Below are positions 36,885 to 44,331 of a DNA stretch of 44,331 nt, in pieces. The notes beneath the pieces were generated by a model. That model was given only the letters and a program-made list of their open reading frames with translations. It searched no databases and was not told the DNA's origin. This DNA comes from an uncultured Saprospiraceae bacterium (lineage in GTDB: Bacteria; Bacteroidota; Bacteroidia; Chitinophagales; Saprospiraceae), in NCBI GenBank assembly GCA_937928575.1, contig CALFWW010000059.1, positions 1 through 44,331 of the forward strand, written 5' to 3'. Numbering within the stretch: position 1 is the stretch's first letter; each line of letters begins with the position of its first letter. A program made the position numbers and the translations under genes.

Positions 36885-37024
36885 TTAGACCGGGAGGATC
36901 GTTAGGGCACGGGAGGATCGTGAGGAAGGCTGTTTGGATATTTGGCCATTTGGACACTTCTAGTATGAAAAGGAAATTTCAGTTCTAAATTAGAAGTGTC
37001 TAAAAGACTAAATATCCAAACAGC
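36885..37024. repeat. GGATCGT/long-hairpin element, copy 2
   Basis: Two direct 19-bp units beginning CGGGAGGATCGT (36891-36909 and 36910-36928) are followed by a hairpin. GCTGTTTGGATATTT (36929-36943) pairs with AAATATCCAAACAGC (37010-37024), and TTTGGACACTTCTA (36949-36962) pairs with TAGAAGTGTCTAAA (36991-37004) with one G-T pair. The loop holds AAATTTCAGTTCTA. The order of blocks (GGATCGTTRGG, CGGGAG, GGATCGTGAGGAA, hairpin) is the same as in copy 1. Confidence 0.75.
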
Positions 37025-37147
37025 TAATTGTCAAAAAACACCCCATTTCACCTTAAAAACCGCATTTCCACAAAAAAATCAAAAAATATTTTCCCCATTT
37101 TATGGAATCCGCATTTCTCAATCGTCTTATATAGAAAACGATAAGAA

Positions 37148-37846
37148 ATGAAAAATTACGATGACTTCATTCCAGTGAAACATTGGGCGGAAGATGACCA
37201 ACCACGAGAAAAATTATTAAACAAAGGAAAAAGAGCGTTATCAGACGCTGAATTATTATCCATTCTTTTAGGCTTCGGAACCAAAGGCACTTCTGTTGTG
37301 GAAGTCGCTCAAAATCTCCTCCGAGCATTCGACAACAATTTGCATCAACTAGGAAAAGCATCCATCGATGATCTCCGCAAAGTACGTGGTGTAGGTAAAG
37401 TCAAAGCCATCAAAATCGCTGCTGCATTGGAATTGGGTCAACGAAGAAACCTATCTGATATCAAAAAGCGTCCACAAATTCGTACCAGTGAGGATGCGCA
37501 CAAAATTATCTCCAATACCATCAAAGATTTACATTATGAGGAATTCTGGATTCTTCTGTTGAATCGCTCAAATGAGGTGATTGGCAAAAAGGAAATTTCA
37601 AAAGGCGGTGTTTCGGGTACCGTCGTTGATGCGAAGTTGGTTTTTAATGAGGCTTTGAAACAACTGGCTTCTTCGATTATTCTTTGTCACAATCATCCTT
37701 CGGGAAATTTGAAACCTTCTCAAGCAGATATTGATTTGACTCGGAAGATGAAGGCTGCAGGGAAGACTTTGGATATTTCTGTTTTGGATCATTTGATTGT
37801 CTCGGAGAAGGGGTTTTATAGTTTTGCGGATGAGGGGATGATGTAA
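37148..37846 (+). CDS. radC: RadC-family JAB-domain protein
   Basis: 232 residues, standard length. The N-terminal half has LNKGKRALSDAELLSILLGF and a helix-hairpin-helix LRKVRGVGKVKAIKIAAALE. The C-terminal half is the MPN/JAB metallo-domain with the zinc motif HNHPSGNLKPSQADIDLT (His181, His183, Asp194), then VLDHLIVSEKGFYSF. The family name DNA repair protein RadC is historical; a role in repair is not firmly shown. Single gene, after the hairpin element copy 2. Confidence 0.95.
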   Translation: MKNYDDFIPVKHWAEDDQPREKLLNKGKRALSDAELLSILLGFGTKGTSVVEVAQNLLRAFDNNLHQLGKASIDDLRKVRGVGKVKAIKIAAALELGQRRNLSDIKKRPQIRTSEDAHKIISNTIKDLHYEEFWILLLNRSNEVIGKKEISKGGVSGTVVDAKLVFNEALKQLASSIILCHNHPSGNLKPSQADIDLTRKMKAAGKTLDISVLDHLIVSEKGFYSFADEGMM

Positions 37847-37888
37847 CATACAGCACACATTTTTTTAGCACAGAGTGCATTCGATTTT

Positions 37889-37928
37889 TTAACACATAGA
37901 CCACAGTAGAGACATAGATTCACATAGT
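37889..37928. repeat. Left inverted repeat of the GxxExxY cassette
   Basis: A 40-bp sequence beginning TTAACACATAGACCACAG. Its reverse complement recurs at 38469-38507, with three substitutions and one single-base gap. It lies 43 bp after the radC stop. Confidence 0.85.
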
Positions 37929-37983
37929 GGGACGTGAAAGACGTGTGAGAATGAGATTTTTAAAAATTAATAAAAAAACTAAA

Positions 37984-38400
37984 ATGAATTTATCTAAAAA
38001 ATATCTTGACGACTTAACTTATAAAATTATCGGTGCAGTAATTGAAGTTCATAGATTTGTTGGACCGGGATTATTAGAATTAGCATATCAACAGTGTTTA
38101 ATCAAAGAGTTTAAACTTAGAGGACTTGATTTCAAAACTGAGCAAACGATTGATTTTCATTATAAAGGAAAAGAGATTAACACTAAATTACGATATGATT
38201 TTTTGATTGAAAATGCAGTCATTCTTGAATTGAAATCTGTAGAAAAAATGAATTCAATTTTTGAAGCACAACTTCTTACATATATGAAATTGTTGAAGAA
38301 GCCGAAAGGGATGCTAATAAATTTCAACGTAAAAAATATTTTCGATGCTGGACAAAAAACTTTTGTAAATGAGATTTATAGAAGCTTACCGAATGGTTAA
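37984..38400 (+). CDS. GxxExxY protein (PDDEXK_3 nuclease-like)
   Basis: 138 residues from the ATG at 37984. The frame is open further upstream to 37927, but that part includes low-quality sequence overlapping the left inverted repeat. The family motif is GPGLLELAYQQCL (GxxExxY). The nuclease-like core is YDFLIENAVILELKSV, giving Asp and the ExK pair of the PD-(D/E)XK superfamily, followed by QLLTYMKLLKKPKGMLINFN. The family is widespread in Bacteroidota, patchy and often multi-copy; its function is unknown. Here it sits alone between 40-bp inverted repeats, which suggests that it moves or is moved as a cassette. Confidence 0.85.
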   Translation: MNLSKKYLDDLTYKIIGAVIEVHRFVGPGLLELAYQQCLIKEFKLRGLDFKTEQTIDFHYKGKEINTKLRYDFLIENAVILELKSVEKMNSIFEAQLLTYMKLLKKPKGMLINFNVKNIFDAGQKTFVNEIYRSLPNG

Positions 38401-38430
38401 AGATTACTATAACCTAGAGATATCATAGAA

Positions 38431-38507
38431 AACACATAGTATAAAAGTGAAAAAAGACATCGTCTTCTACTATGTGAATCTATGTTTCTCTATGATCTAT
38501 GTGTTAA
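38431..38507. repeat. Right inverted repeat and hairpin of the GxxExxY cassette
   Basis: 38469-38507 is the reverse complement of 37889-37928 with about 36 matching positions. In addition CACATAGT (38433-38440) pairs with ACTATGTG (38469-38476), making a hairpin just after the gene. A further partial unit, CTATGTGTTAAAAATA, follows at 38556-38571 next to the promoter of the ABC exporter gene. Confidence 0.8.
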
Positions 38508-38572
38508 ATCACGAAAGGGAGTCCATGTTTTTTATCTGCACCTATGGAAATAAATCTATGTGTTAAAAATAG

Positions 38573-38580
38573 TATCTTTG
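38573..38580 (+). promoter_or_regulatory. -7 box before the ABC exporter gene
   Basis: TATCTTTG matches TAnnTTTG, 18 bp before the TTG start at 38599. No clear -33 TTG is present. The short leader supports the TTG as the true start. Confidence 0.5.
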
Positions 38581-38598
38581 CAGCTAAAATAAAACAGC

Positions 38599-40362
38599 TT
38601 GAGCGACCAAGAAAAGAAAAGATTCGATTACAACCTACTAAAGAGAACCATCTCATTAGCCAAACCCTATCGCCACATCTTCTGGACCGCAATTATCCTG
38701 GCAATCATCCTGGCACCACTCGCCACCTTGCGCCCCTACTTCATTCAAGTGATGGTAGACGACTACATATTCAAGTATGATGTACCCGGAATGATGAAAA
38801 TCGTGATGATATTGTTTGGACTATTGTTTATCGAAGTCATTTTGCGCTATATATTTATTTTCTCTTCGAATTGGTTGGGACAATCTGTGATTCGAGATTT
38901 ACGGGTGAAGGTCTTCAATCATATCTCTGCACTTAAGTTGAGATACTTTGATACGACTCCGATTGGTACTTCGACAACCCGAACCATCAATGATATTGAA
39001 ACCATCAACAGTATTTTCTCACAAGGTGTCATCACGATATTAGCAGATATTTTGACCATATTTTCGGTGCTGTTTATCATGATGTATACGAGTTGGAAAT
39101 TGACATTGGTTTGTTTGACTACCCTCCCCTTGCTGATAATGGCGAGTTATGTTTTCAAAGAAAAAGTCAAAGCTGCTTATGAAATTGTACGGACACAAGT
39201 CTCTACCATGAATGCTTTTTTGCAGGAAAGAATTTCAGGAATGCGGATTGTGCAAATCTTCAATGCAGAAGAACAAGAGATGGAAAAGTTTAAAGATATT
39301 AACAAGACTTATACACAAGCGAATTTAGATTCCATTTTTTATTATGCGGTGTTCTTTCCGGTGGTTGAATTAATTTCTGCTGCTTCATTAGCACTCATGG
39401 TTTGGTGGGGTGCACGTGGTGTTATATCTGAAGATGTGACCATTGGTGCGTTGGTAGCGTTCCCAATATACTTGTCAATGATGTATCGACCGGTTAGAAT
39501 TTTGGCGGATAAATTTAACACCTTACAAATGGGAATGGTCGCTGCCAATCGAGTGTTTGAAACTTTGGACAACGACGACATGATTGTAGATACTGGAACC
39601 ATTAAAGCAGAAAATCTAGACGGGATTGTGGAATTTAAAGATGTCAACTTTGCATACAACAATGTGGACTATGTGTTGAAAGATATCAGTCTGAAATTGG
39701 ACAAAGGAAAAACATTGGCCATTGTTGGAAGTACTGGATCAGGAAAATCAACCATCATTAATATTCTAAATCGGTTTTATGAAATCAATAGTGGTGCGAT
39801 CGAAATAGATGGAGTGGATATCCGAAACTATCAATTGGATTCTTTGCGAAATAGAATTGCAGTGGTGCTTCAAGATGTATTTTTATTTTCTGGCTCCGTT
39901 CATGAGAATATCACTTTGATGAATGAAAGCATTTCCCGACAAGATGTTATTGAATCTGCTAAACTAATTGGGGCACATGAATTTATCGAAAAATTACCGG
40001 GAGGATATGATTATGAGGTGAGAGAACGTGGAGCTACCTTATCGATGGGACAACGACAATTGATTTCATTTGTGAGGGCATTGGTTTTTGATCCCGACAT
40101 TTTGATCTTAGATGAGGCCACTTCTTCTGTTGATAGTGAAACGGAATCAGTCATACAATATGCCATTGAAAAATTGATTGCTAAACGTACTTCTATTATC
40201 ATTGCGCACCGATTGTCTACGATTCGTCACGCAGAGAATATATTAGTATTGGATAAAGGAAATATTAAAGAATTAGGTTCTCATGATGAATTGGTAGAAA
40301 TAGACGGTGGACATTATAAAGAACTCTACGAAATGCAAATTAAGCAATCAAAAGCATCGTGA
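38599..40362 (+). CDS. MsbA-like ABC exporter (fused permease and ATPase)
   Basis: 587 residues, starting at TTG; no in-frame ATG lies near, and the N-terminus MSDQEKKRFDYNLLKRTISL is typical. Residues about 10-320 form the six-helix exporter domain (HIFWTAIILAIILAPLATL, then TRTINDIETINSIFSQGVI). The ATPase domain has Walker A GSTGSGKST (377-385), the Q-loop VLQDVFLFSGS, signature LSMGQRQ, Walker B ILILDEATSSVD and the switch His in IIAHRLSTI. One such half-transporter works as a homodimer, probably a lipid or drug exporter; an msbA identity is not proven. Single gene. Confidence 0.92.
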   Translation: MSDQEKKRFDYNLLKRTISLAKPYRHIFWTAIILAIILAPLATLRPYFIQVMVDDYIFKYDVPGMMKIVMILFGLLFIEVILRYIFIFSSNWLGQSVIRDLRVKVFNHISALKLRYFDTTPIGTSTTRTINDIETINSIFSQGVITILADILTIFSVLFIMMYTSWKLTLVCLTTLPLLIMASYVFKEKVKAAYEIVRTQVSTMNAFLQERISGMRIVQIFNAEEQEMEKFKDINKTYTQANLDSIFYYAVFFPVVELISAASLALMVWWGARGVISEDVTIGALVAFPIYLSMMYRPVRILADKFNTLQMGMVAANRVFETLDNDDMIVDTGTIKAENLDGIVEFKDVNFAYNNVDYVLKDISLKLDKGKTLAIVGSTGSGKSTIINILNRFYEINSGAIEIDGVDIRNYQLDSLRNRIAVVLQDVFLFSGSVHENITLMNESISRQDVIESAKLIGAHEFIEKLPGGYDYEVRERGATLSMGQRQLISFVRALVFDPDILILDEATSSVDSETESVIQYAIEKLIAKRTSIIIAHRLSTIRHAENILVLDKGNIKELGSHDELVEIDGGHYKELYEMQIKQSKAS

Positions 40363-40446
40363 AGTCATTTTTTTCCGCGAACTTTAGTGCAACTTTTTTC
40401 GTTTTATAAGTCATAATAAGGTAAAACCACTAAAATACATTTCAAA

Positions 40447-40980
40447 ATGGCAAGACGTAATAATAGATCAGGCGGTGGAATCATTTCTATCGTAATGATG
40501 ATCGCTGTTATAATTGGATTATATTATCTGATGCAAGGACTTTGGTGGATACTCGGTGTCATTGGTCCGATTCTCTTTATTGTCGCTTTCTTTTTAAACA
40601 GGTCTGTTGTCACCGGTTGGTTCAAATCTATTTTTAGTAATTTCAAAACCAATCCTTTAATGAGTGTCGGAAAAGCATTGTTGACTTTCTTTGCATTTCC
40701 TTTAGTCGGTGGCTATCTTTTTAGCAAAGCAGTTGTGAAAAATAAGGTAGCGGAAGTAAGTGGTCAAATGAAACAAAAACAACCTGAATATGCAGAATAT
40801 GAGGAAGTCAGCGAGACAGAAGCAGTGGTAGTCGAGGACGATGACTTTTTGGATATTTCTGAAATAGAACAACAACTGGAAGATTTAACGGTAAAAGAAA
40901 AAAAGTCACCACCGACGAGTACTCCAAAAACGAAACAAGCAAATCCTGATCCTAACAAATACGACAATTTATTTGATTAA
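40447..40980 (+). CDS. Membrane protein with acidic cytosolic tail, unknown function
   Basis: 177 residues, no family recognised. A basic N-terminus (MARRNNRSGGG) is followed by hydrophobic helices at about 14-30 and 33-49 (GIISIVMMIAVIIGLYYLM, WWILGVIGPILFIVAFFL) and a weaker one at about 77-95 (ALLTFFAFPLVGGYLF). The last ~75 residues are strongly acidic (YAEYEEVSETEAVVVEDDDF) and then Pro/Lys/Thr-rich, so probably disordered. It lies 84 bp after the ABC exporter and 25 bp before the glycosyltransferase, all on +, and could belong to the same transcript. Confidence 0.6.
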   Translation: MARRNNRSGGGIISIVMMIAVIIGLYYLMQGLWWILGVIGPILFIVAFFLNRSVVTGWFKSIFSNFKTNPLMSVGKALLTFFAFPLVGGYLFSKAVVKNKVAEVSGQMKQKQPEYAEYEEVSETEAVVVEDDDFLDISEIEQQLEDLTVKEKKSPPTSTPKTKQANPDPNKYDNLFD

Positions 40981-41005
40981 CACCATTTAAGTTTATATTT
41001 ACAGG

Positions 41006-42175
41006 ATGCTGATTGCTTTTTCCTGGACTCCTTTCTTAATCATCTATTGCTGCATTGCGGTTTTCCTGACCGTTTTTTATTGCTACATCATCCGTAGATA
41101 CATCAAAGAATGGGATGCTTTACCAAGCTGGGAAATTCCATCTCATTTTTCTCCCTCGACAACAATTAGTGTATTGATTCCCGCTCGTAATGAAGCTGAG
41201 AATATTGGTGCTTGTTTGCATTCTATTCAACAGCAAAATTATCCCAAAGACCTATTCGAGGTTATCGTGATTGATGATCATTCTGAAGATGATACGGCAT
41301 CCATTATTCGTTCTTTTAAGTTTGCCAAATTAATTCAACTAGCCGATCATCTGGAATCAAAGGCAATTAATTCGTACAAAAAAAAGGCGATTGAAATTGC
41401 GATCCAACAATCTAGTGGCGACCTCATTGTATGTACGGATGCGGATTGTATTGCTCCAGAAAATTGGTTGTCTTATTTTGCTTCGCTTTATGAAAGCAAA
41501 CAAGCTAAGTTCATTGCAGCACCCGTCAATTTTCATCAAGAGCAAAATTTAATTGAACGATTTCAATCGTTAGATTTTGTAGGCATGATGTGTGTTACGG
41601 GAGCTGGTATCCAAGGAAAATTTATGAACACTTGTAATGGCGCCAATCTCGCTTATGACAAAAAAGCATTTTACGAAGTCAATGGATTTGAGGGAATCAA
41701 CAATATAGCATCTGGCGATGATATCTTACTGATGCATAAAATGTCAAGAGCGTTTCCTGATAGAATTGCCTTTCTCAAAAATCAAAACGCGACCATACTC
41801 ACCAAAGCAAAACCAACTTTAAAATCATTTTTCAATCAACGTTTAAGATGGGCCACGAAAAATGCTGGATATAAAGAATGGGAAATTATTTTCATCTTAG
41901 CAATGGTACTCTTTCTTTGTATCAGTATTGTATTTAGTTTGTTATCTGTATCTTTCTTTGGTAGAATAATGTTGTTTACATTTGGTTTTCAACTATTCTT
42001 CAAGACACTAGCCGATTATTCTTTCCTCAGCAAAATGAGTATGTACTTTCATAAAGGTGAGTTGATGAAATCTTTTATTCCTGCTCAATTTTTACATATC
42101 CTTTATATTGTGGTGATTGGAGTTGCTGGGAATTTTGTGAAGCGATATGAGTGGAAGGGACGGGAGGTTGAATAA
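41006..42175 (+). CDS. Membrane glycosyltransferase family 2 (processive type)
   Basis: 389 residues. One N-terminal transmembrane helix (about 8-30), then a GT2 domain: ISVLIPARNEAENIGACLHS, VIVIDDHSEDDTAS, DxD-like CTDADCIAPENW, the NTCNGANLAYDK acceptor loop, the catalytic GDDILL, and NQRLRWATK, which matches the Q/RxxRW motif of processive enzymes. Two or three C-terminal helices follow (about 292-335 and 358-378). It probably extends or starts a surface polysaccharide or glycolipid at the inner membrane. The product is unknown. Confidence 0.88.
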   Translation: MLIAFSWTPFLIIYCCIAVFLTVFYCYIIRRYIKEWDALPSWEIPSHFSPSTTISVLIPARNEAENIGACLHSIQQQNYPKDLFEVIVIDDHSEDDTASIIRSFKFAKLIQLADHLESKAINSYKKKAIEIAIQQSSGDLIVCTDADCIAPENWLSYFASLYESKQAKFIAAPVNFHQEQNLIERFQSLDFVGMMCVTGAGIQGKFMNTCNGANLAYDKKAFYEVNGFEGINNIASGDDILLMHKMSRAFPDRIAFLKNQNATILTKAKPTLKSFFNQRLRWATKNAGYKEWEIIFILAMVLFLCISIVFSLLSVSFFGRIMLFTFGFQLFFKTLADYSFLSKMSMYFHKGELMKSFIPAQFLHILYIVVIGVAGNFVKRYEWKGREVE

Positions 42176-42498
42176 CGGTTTTTGAAAAATATAAATTGAA
42201 AAATATAAATTATAAATGGATGAGGTAATTTAAAATATTTTTCTCTCCTCCTGAAGTCGGATCGAATTTATAATTTATAATATGATCGTTCTCACGCAAA
42301 AAAGCTATTGCTTTTTAGATTTGAAAATTGAAAGGTATAAATTATAAATGGATCTAGTTATGTGTGCTGACGCAGTGGGCATCTTACTTTTAATTAGGTA
42401 AACATCTCTCAGATGGGTTACAATAATAATAGTGATAGTGAAGGTGATGGTCTCGCGTCCTCCCGCAACAAGGTCTATTTTAAATTTTTAATTTTCCT
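42176..42498. repeat. Gene-free A+T-rich spacer with direct repeats
   Basis: The 323-bp gap between convergent genes has no credible frame. Two ~28-bp direct repeats of the form TATAAATTATAAATGGAT lie at about 42193-42222 and 42324-42353, and the related inverted AATTTATAATTTATAAT lies between them at about 42266-42282. Towards the right end, CTCGCGTCCTCCCGCAAC then ATTTTAAATTTTTAATTTTCC resembles, inverted, the G-rich plus AAATTAAAAATAG spacer near 36.13 kb. No clear T-tract terminator was seen. Confidence 0.5.
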
Positions 42499-42990
42499 TC
42501 ACTCCATTTCAATCAACAATTGCCCCTTATCAACCGTATTCCCCTTATCAATATGAATGGAGCGAATAGTGGCTTTCCCGCTTGATTTGATGACATTTTC
42601 CATTTTCATAGCTTCCAAAATCAGGAGTCCATCTCCTTCTTCTACTTCATCTCCTACTTTTACTTTTACTTCTAGTACCAAGCCTGGCATCGGTGCTTTG
42701 ACGTCTTTTTCTACTTGAGAGGTAACGGCACTTAATCCAAGTTTATTAATGAGTTGATCGTACTTATCTTTTATATCAACGTGGAAGTCTTTGCCATCAA
42801 CATTTATAACAATGTATTTTCTTTCCAGGTCAAAAGATTTGATATTGAGATTGTAAGAGACTTGATCTTTGATGATATGATATTGATTGGGACCTACAGC
42901 TAATAAGTCCGTAGCAGATAAATCTTCTGCTGTCAGTTCAAATTCGTGATGGTCGTTGATGACCAATTTGTATTTTTCATTTTCACTCAT
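42499..42990 (-). CDS. Biotin carboxyl carrier-type protein
   Basis: 163 residues. The C-terminal ~75 residues are a biotinyl domain: VKAPMPGLVLEVKVKVGDEV, then the biotinylation site EAMKME with Lys129, 34 residues from the end as usual, and ATIRSIHIDKGNTVDKGQLL. The N-terminal half is a separate beta-rich domain typical of the carrier subunits of Bacteroidota acyl-CoA (propionyl- or acetyl-CoA) carboxylases. It carries the carboxylated biotin between a biotin carboxylase and a carboxyltransferase, neither of which is in the window. It is the last gene of the bactofilin operon, 5 bp after the AtpI-like gene. Confidence 0.88.
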   Translation of the reverse strand: MSENEKYKLVINDHHEFELTAEDLSATDLLAVGPNQYHIIKDQVSYNLNIKSFDLERKYIVINVDGKDFHVDIKDKYDQLINKLGLSAVTSQVEKDVKAPMPGLVLEVKVKVGDEVEEGDGLLILEAMKMENVIKSSGKATIRSIHIDKGNTVDKGQLLIEME

Positions 42991-42995
42991 ATCTC

Positions 42996-43379
42996 TTAAG
43001 TATTCATTTTAGATAGCTTCATCATGAAAGATGTTTCAAAAATCGTATAAATTAGATATACTATAAAAAAAGGAATTAAAAATAACTTGGTGCTAGGTTG
43101 CATGAAATTATTATATCCCATTACCAATCCAATGGTCAGCATCATTTTTCCCATCATGAATCCAAAAATAATATTTGAAAACGCGTATTTACTCTCACTC
43201 ATTGCTGCTCGATGTGCAAAGAAAAACATGATAATTGAAACGACCACAAAAAAAGAACAAGTTACCCATGACAAATCTGTAAAGTTACTTAATGCAGGAA
43301 CCATCCCTAACAATACAATCATCACGATTGTTACTAAGGTAACCAACAGCAATTGTGTAAAAAAGGATTTATAAGTCAT
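42996..43379 (-). CDS. Four-helix membrane protein, AtpI-like position
   Basis: 127 residues with four transmembrane helices (about 8-28, 38-54, 68-87 and 97-117) and short loops. It lies 9 bp after the AtpZ-like gene. In many Bacteroidota the same order (bactofilin, AtpZ, a small four-helix protein) comes directly before atpB of the F1Fo ATP synthase, so an AtpI-like role in assembling that complex is likely. The sequence itself has no clear motif. Here the next gene is a biotin carrier, not atpB. Confidence 0.6.
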   Translation of the reverse strand: MTYKSFFTQLLLVTLVTIVMIVLLGMVPALSNFTDLSWVTCSFFVVVSIIMFFFAHRAAMSESKYAFSNIIFGFMMGKMMLTIGLVMGYNNFMQPSTKLFLIPFFIVYLIYTIFETSFMMKLSKMNT

Positions 43380-43388
43380 TTATACCAT

Positions 43389-43622
43389 TTAACTACGAAG
43401 AATATCTTTCAATGTGATATACAATGCAGCAAAGATAGATAATAGTGCGAAGAGAATGGTTAGATAAGGCTTTTCCATTTGGAAATGTGCATCTAATTTT
43501 TGGCCAAGAAAAGTACCAACGAGAATAATAATCCCCATTTGAAAAGCCATACCAGAATACTTCATGTAATTGGTACTATTGGCTTTCTTTTTATTTGGCA
43601 ATGGATTCTGTTCTTTTGGCAA
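43389..43622 (-). CDS. AtpZ/AtpI-family small membrane protein
   Basis: 77 residues. A polar N-terminus is followed by two helices (about 25-43, YSGMAFQMGIIILVGTFLG, and 53-71, YLTILFALLSIFAALYITL) joined by a short loop with QKLDAHF. This is the AtpZ pattern: a small partner of the ATP synthase c-ring or its assembly. The start overlaps the bactofilin 3' end by 32 bp. A later ATG (Met20, 43565) would remove the overlap, but the N-terminal residues look normal, so the long form is kept. Confidence 0.72.
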   Translation of the reverse strand: MPKEQNPLPNKKKANSTNYMKYSGMAFQMGIIILVGTFLGQKLDAHFQMEKPYLTILFALLSIFAALYITLKDILRS

Positions 43623-44052
43623 TTTTGTGGTTTTGAGTTGATTTTTTCAAGTTTGAGGGAGGAGCAGTAGCACTACCCATTTTGCTACCACCATTAAAAA
43701 TAGCTCCTGATTGAACAATCCATTTATTATAAACGATATTACCTTTTACAACTGCTGTTGCAGTTAAAGTGAGTAGTTCTTTTACATTTATATTTCCTTC
43801 AAACTTTCCTTCTATCACTGCATTCATACAATTGATTTCTCCAGTTACTTTTCCTTGAGGCCCAATAATCACTTTACTTCCACAATCCAAATCTCCTACT
43901 AGATGACCATCAATACGGATATCATGTTCTGAGTTGATATTCCCTTCTATCGAAGTACTATTTACAATCGTATTTAAAGCTTTACTATTGGAGGAGGGAA
44001 TGATGTGATTTTTTCTCTTTGAATCTGCTGATGTTTTTTTTGTTCCGAACAT
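43591..44052 (-). CDS. Bactofilin
   Basis: 153 residues. The central ~100 residues are the bactofilin beta-helix (DUF583): LNTIVNSTSIEGNINSEHDI, RIDGHLVGDLDCGSKVIIGP, GKVTGEINCMNAVIEGKFEG, ALVKGNI-like turns. Short disordered ends lie on both sides (basic start, Pro/Lys/Asn-rich tail). Bactofilins polymerise without nucleotide at the membrane and help in cell shape or placing of wall enzymes. It is the first gene of a four-gene operon. Confidence 0.93.
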   Translation of the reverse strand: MFGTKKTSADSKRKNHIIPSSNSKALNTIVNSTSIEGNINSEHDIRIDGHLVGDLDCGSKVIIGPQGKVTGEINCMNAVIEGKFEGNINVKELLTLTATAVVKGNIVYNKWIVQSGAIFNGGSKMGSATAPPSNLKKSTQNHKIAKRTESIAK

Positions 44053-44191
44053 TTCAATTTCTCTTTAGGGCTTTAATTATTTTCAAAATTCAATAATGAA
44101 AGATAGTAATTTTAATGGGATTTTGAATAATGTATAATTAATTGTTTGAAAGTGAAGAGGATTGGCGTTTCTCCATTTTTTAACTCAATAA

Positions 44192-44331
44192 TACAAATTG
44201 TATTCTAAAATCGCGCTGGCTTGTACTACAAAAGGGCTTGCAAATAATATGGAAGAAAAATTTTCAAAGGTCAAGGCGAAAAACACAGGCATACCTTTTG
44301 GTACGGCGAGCCTGCCTGACTGCGCCAAGCA
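44192..44331. repeat. Short inverted-repeat element, copy C (cut by window end)
   Basis: It starts TACAAATTGTATTCTAAAAT, matching 19 of 20 positions of the right end of copy A read inward. It continues with ATATGGAAGAAAAA and AAGGTCAAGGCGAAAAAC, which correspond to the coding start MEEK...K.K.N in copy A. The frame on + reads MEEKFSKVKAKNTGIPFGTA and runs off the window. It differs from A by an extra GCTGGCTTGTACTACAAAAG block near the end. Confidence 0.65.

Noticed and set aside
36891-36928. Tandem 19-bp units considered as CRISPR repeats or replication iterons
   Set aside because: Only two adjacent units without spacers, no cas genes and no replication gene; they belong to the hairpin element.

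Overview
The window is chromosomal DNA of a Bacteroidota (Bacteroidetes) bacterium with low G+C. A family-level guess such as Saprospiraceae would go beyond what can be shown. Evidence for the phylum: -7 promoter boxes of the TAnnTTTG type before several genes; a PorW/SprE-type lipoprotein of the type IX secretion system; a LytTR regulator paired with a propeller/Y_Y_Y histidine kinase; a HAAS/PspC protein paired with PadR; and the gene pair bactofilin plus AtpZ. No rRNA, tRNA, CRISPR array, complete insertion sequence or prophage was recognised.

Layout. 1-3.9 kb: three secreted-protein genes on the + strand, one broken by a perfect 22-bp tandem duplication, ending at a strong terminator. 4.2-9.7 kb: prfC, a small membrane protein, a DinB-like gene and its TetR-type regulator, each with the same 14-bp palindrome upstream, and a CPA1 antiporter. 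9.7-11.8 kb: PadR and a PspC-domain membrane protein split in two frames at an A9 slippery run. 11.9-16.5 kb: a glycosyltransferase and a membrane patatin that end tail to tail inside one 21-bp-arm palindrome, then alanine dehydrogenase. 16.6-20.6 kb: a histidine kinase, LytTR regulator and tsaE operon. 20.9-22.9 kb: gyrB. 22.9-23.8 kb: a gene-free stretch filled with structured dispersed repeats. 23.8-29.4 kb: the PorW/SprE-like lipoprotein with a very lysine-rich insert, an M23 peptidase, a small HAD protein and a TIGR01777 epimerase. 29.4-34.0 kb: a peptide ABC transporter (binding lipoprotein and two permeases, no ATPase here). 34.0-38.4 kb: a tiny lipoprotein, HU, an unknown 72-aa gene fused operonically to a cystathionine gamma-synthase/lyase, an orphan membrane gene between two copies of a long-hairpin repeat, radC, and a GxxExxY (PDDEXK_3) gene between 40-bp inverted repeats. 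38.6-42.2 kb: an ABC exporter, a small membrane protein and a processive glycosyltransferase. 42.5-44.05 kb (minus): bactofilin, AtpZ-like, AtpI-like and a biotin-carrier protein in a tight operon. The last 140 bases begin a third copy of the short inverted-repeat element seen at 23.1 and 23.6 kb.

Most genes are housekeeping or envelope functions of the phylum. The unusual content is in the spaces between genes: several families of hairpin or inverted-repeat elements, two of which bracket single genes, plus two genes whose reading frame depends on a short slip-prone sequence (1375-1418 and 10768-10776). No clearly new defence or biosynthetic system is visible. The best candidates for something undescribed are the GxxExxY cassette, the twin hairpins around the 152-aa gene, the short inverted-repeat element with its internal reading frame, and the split PspC gene.
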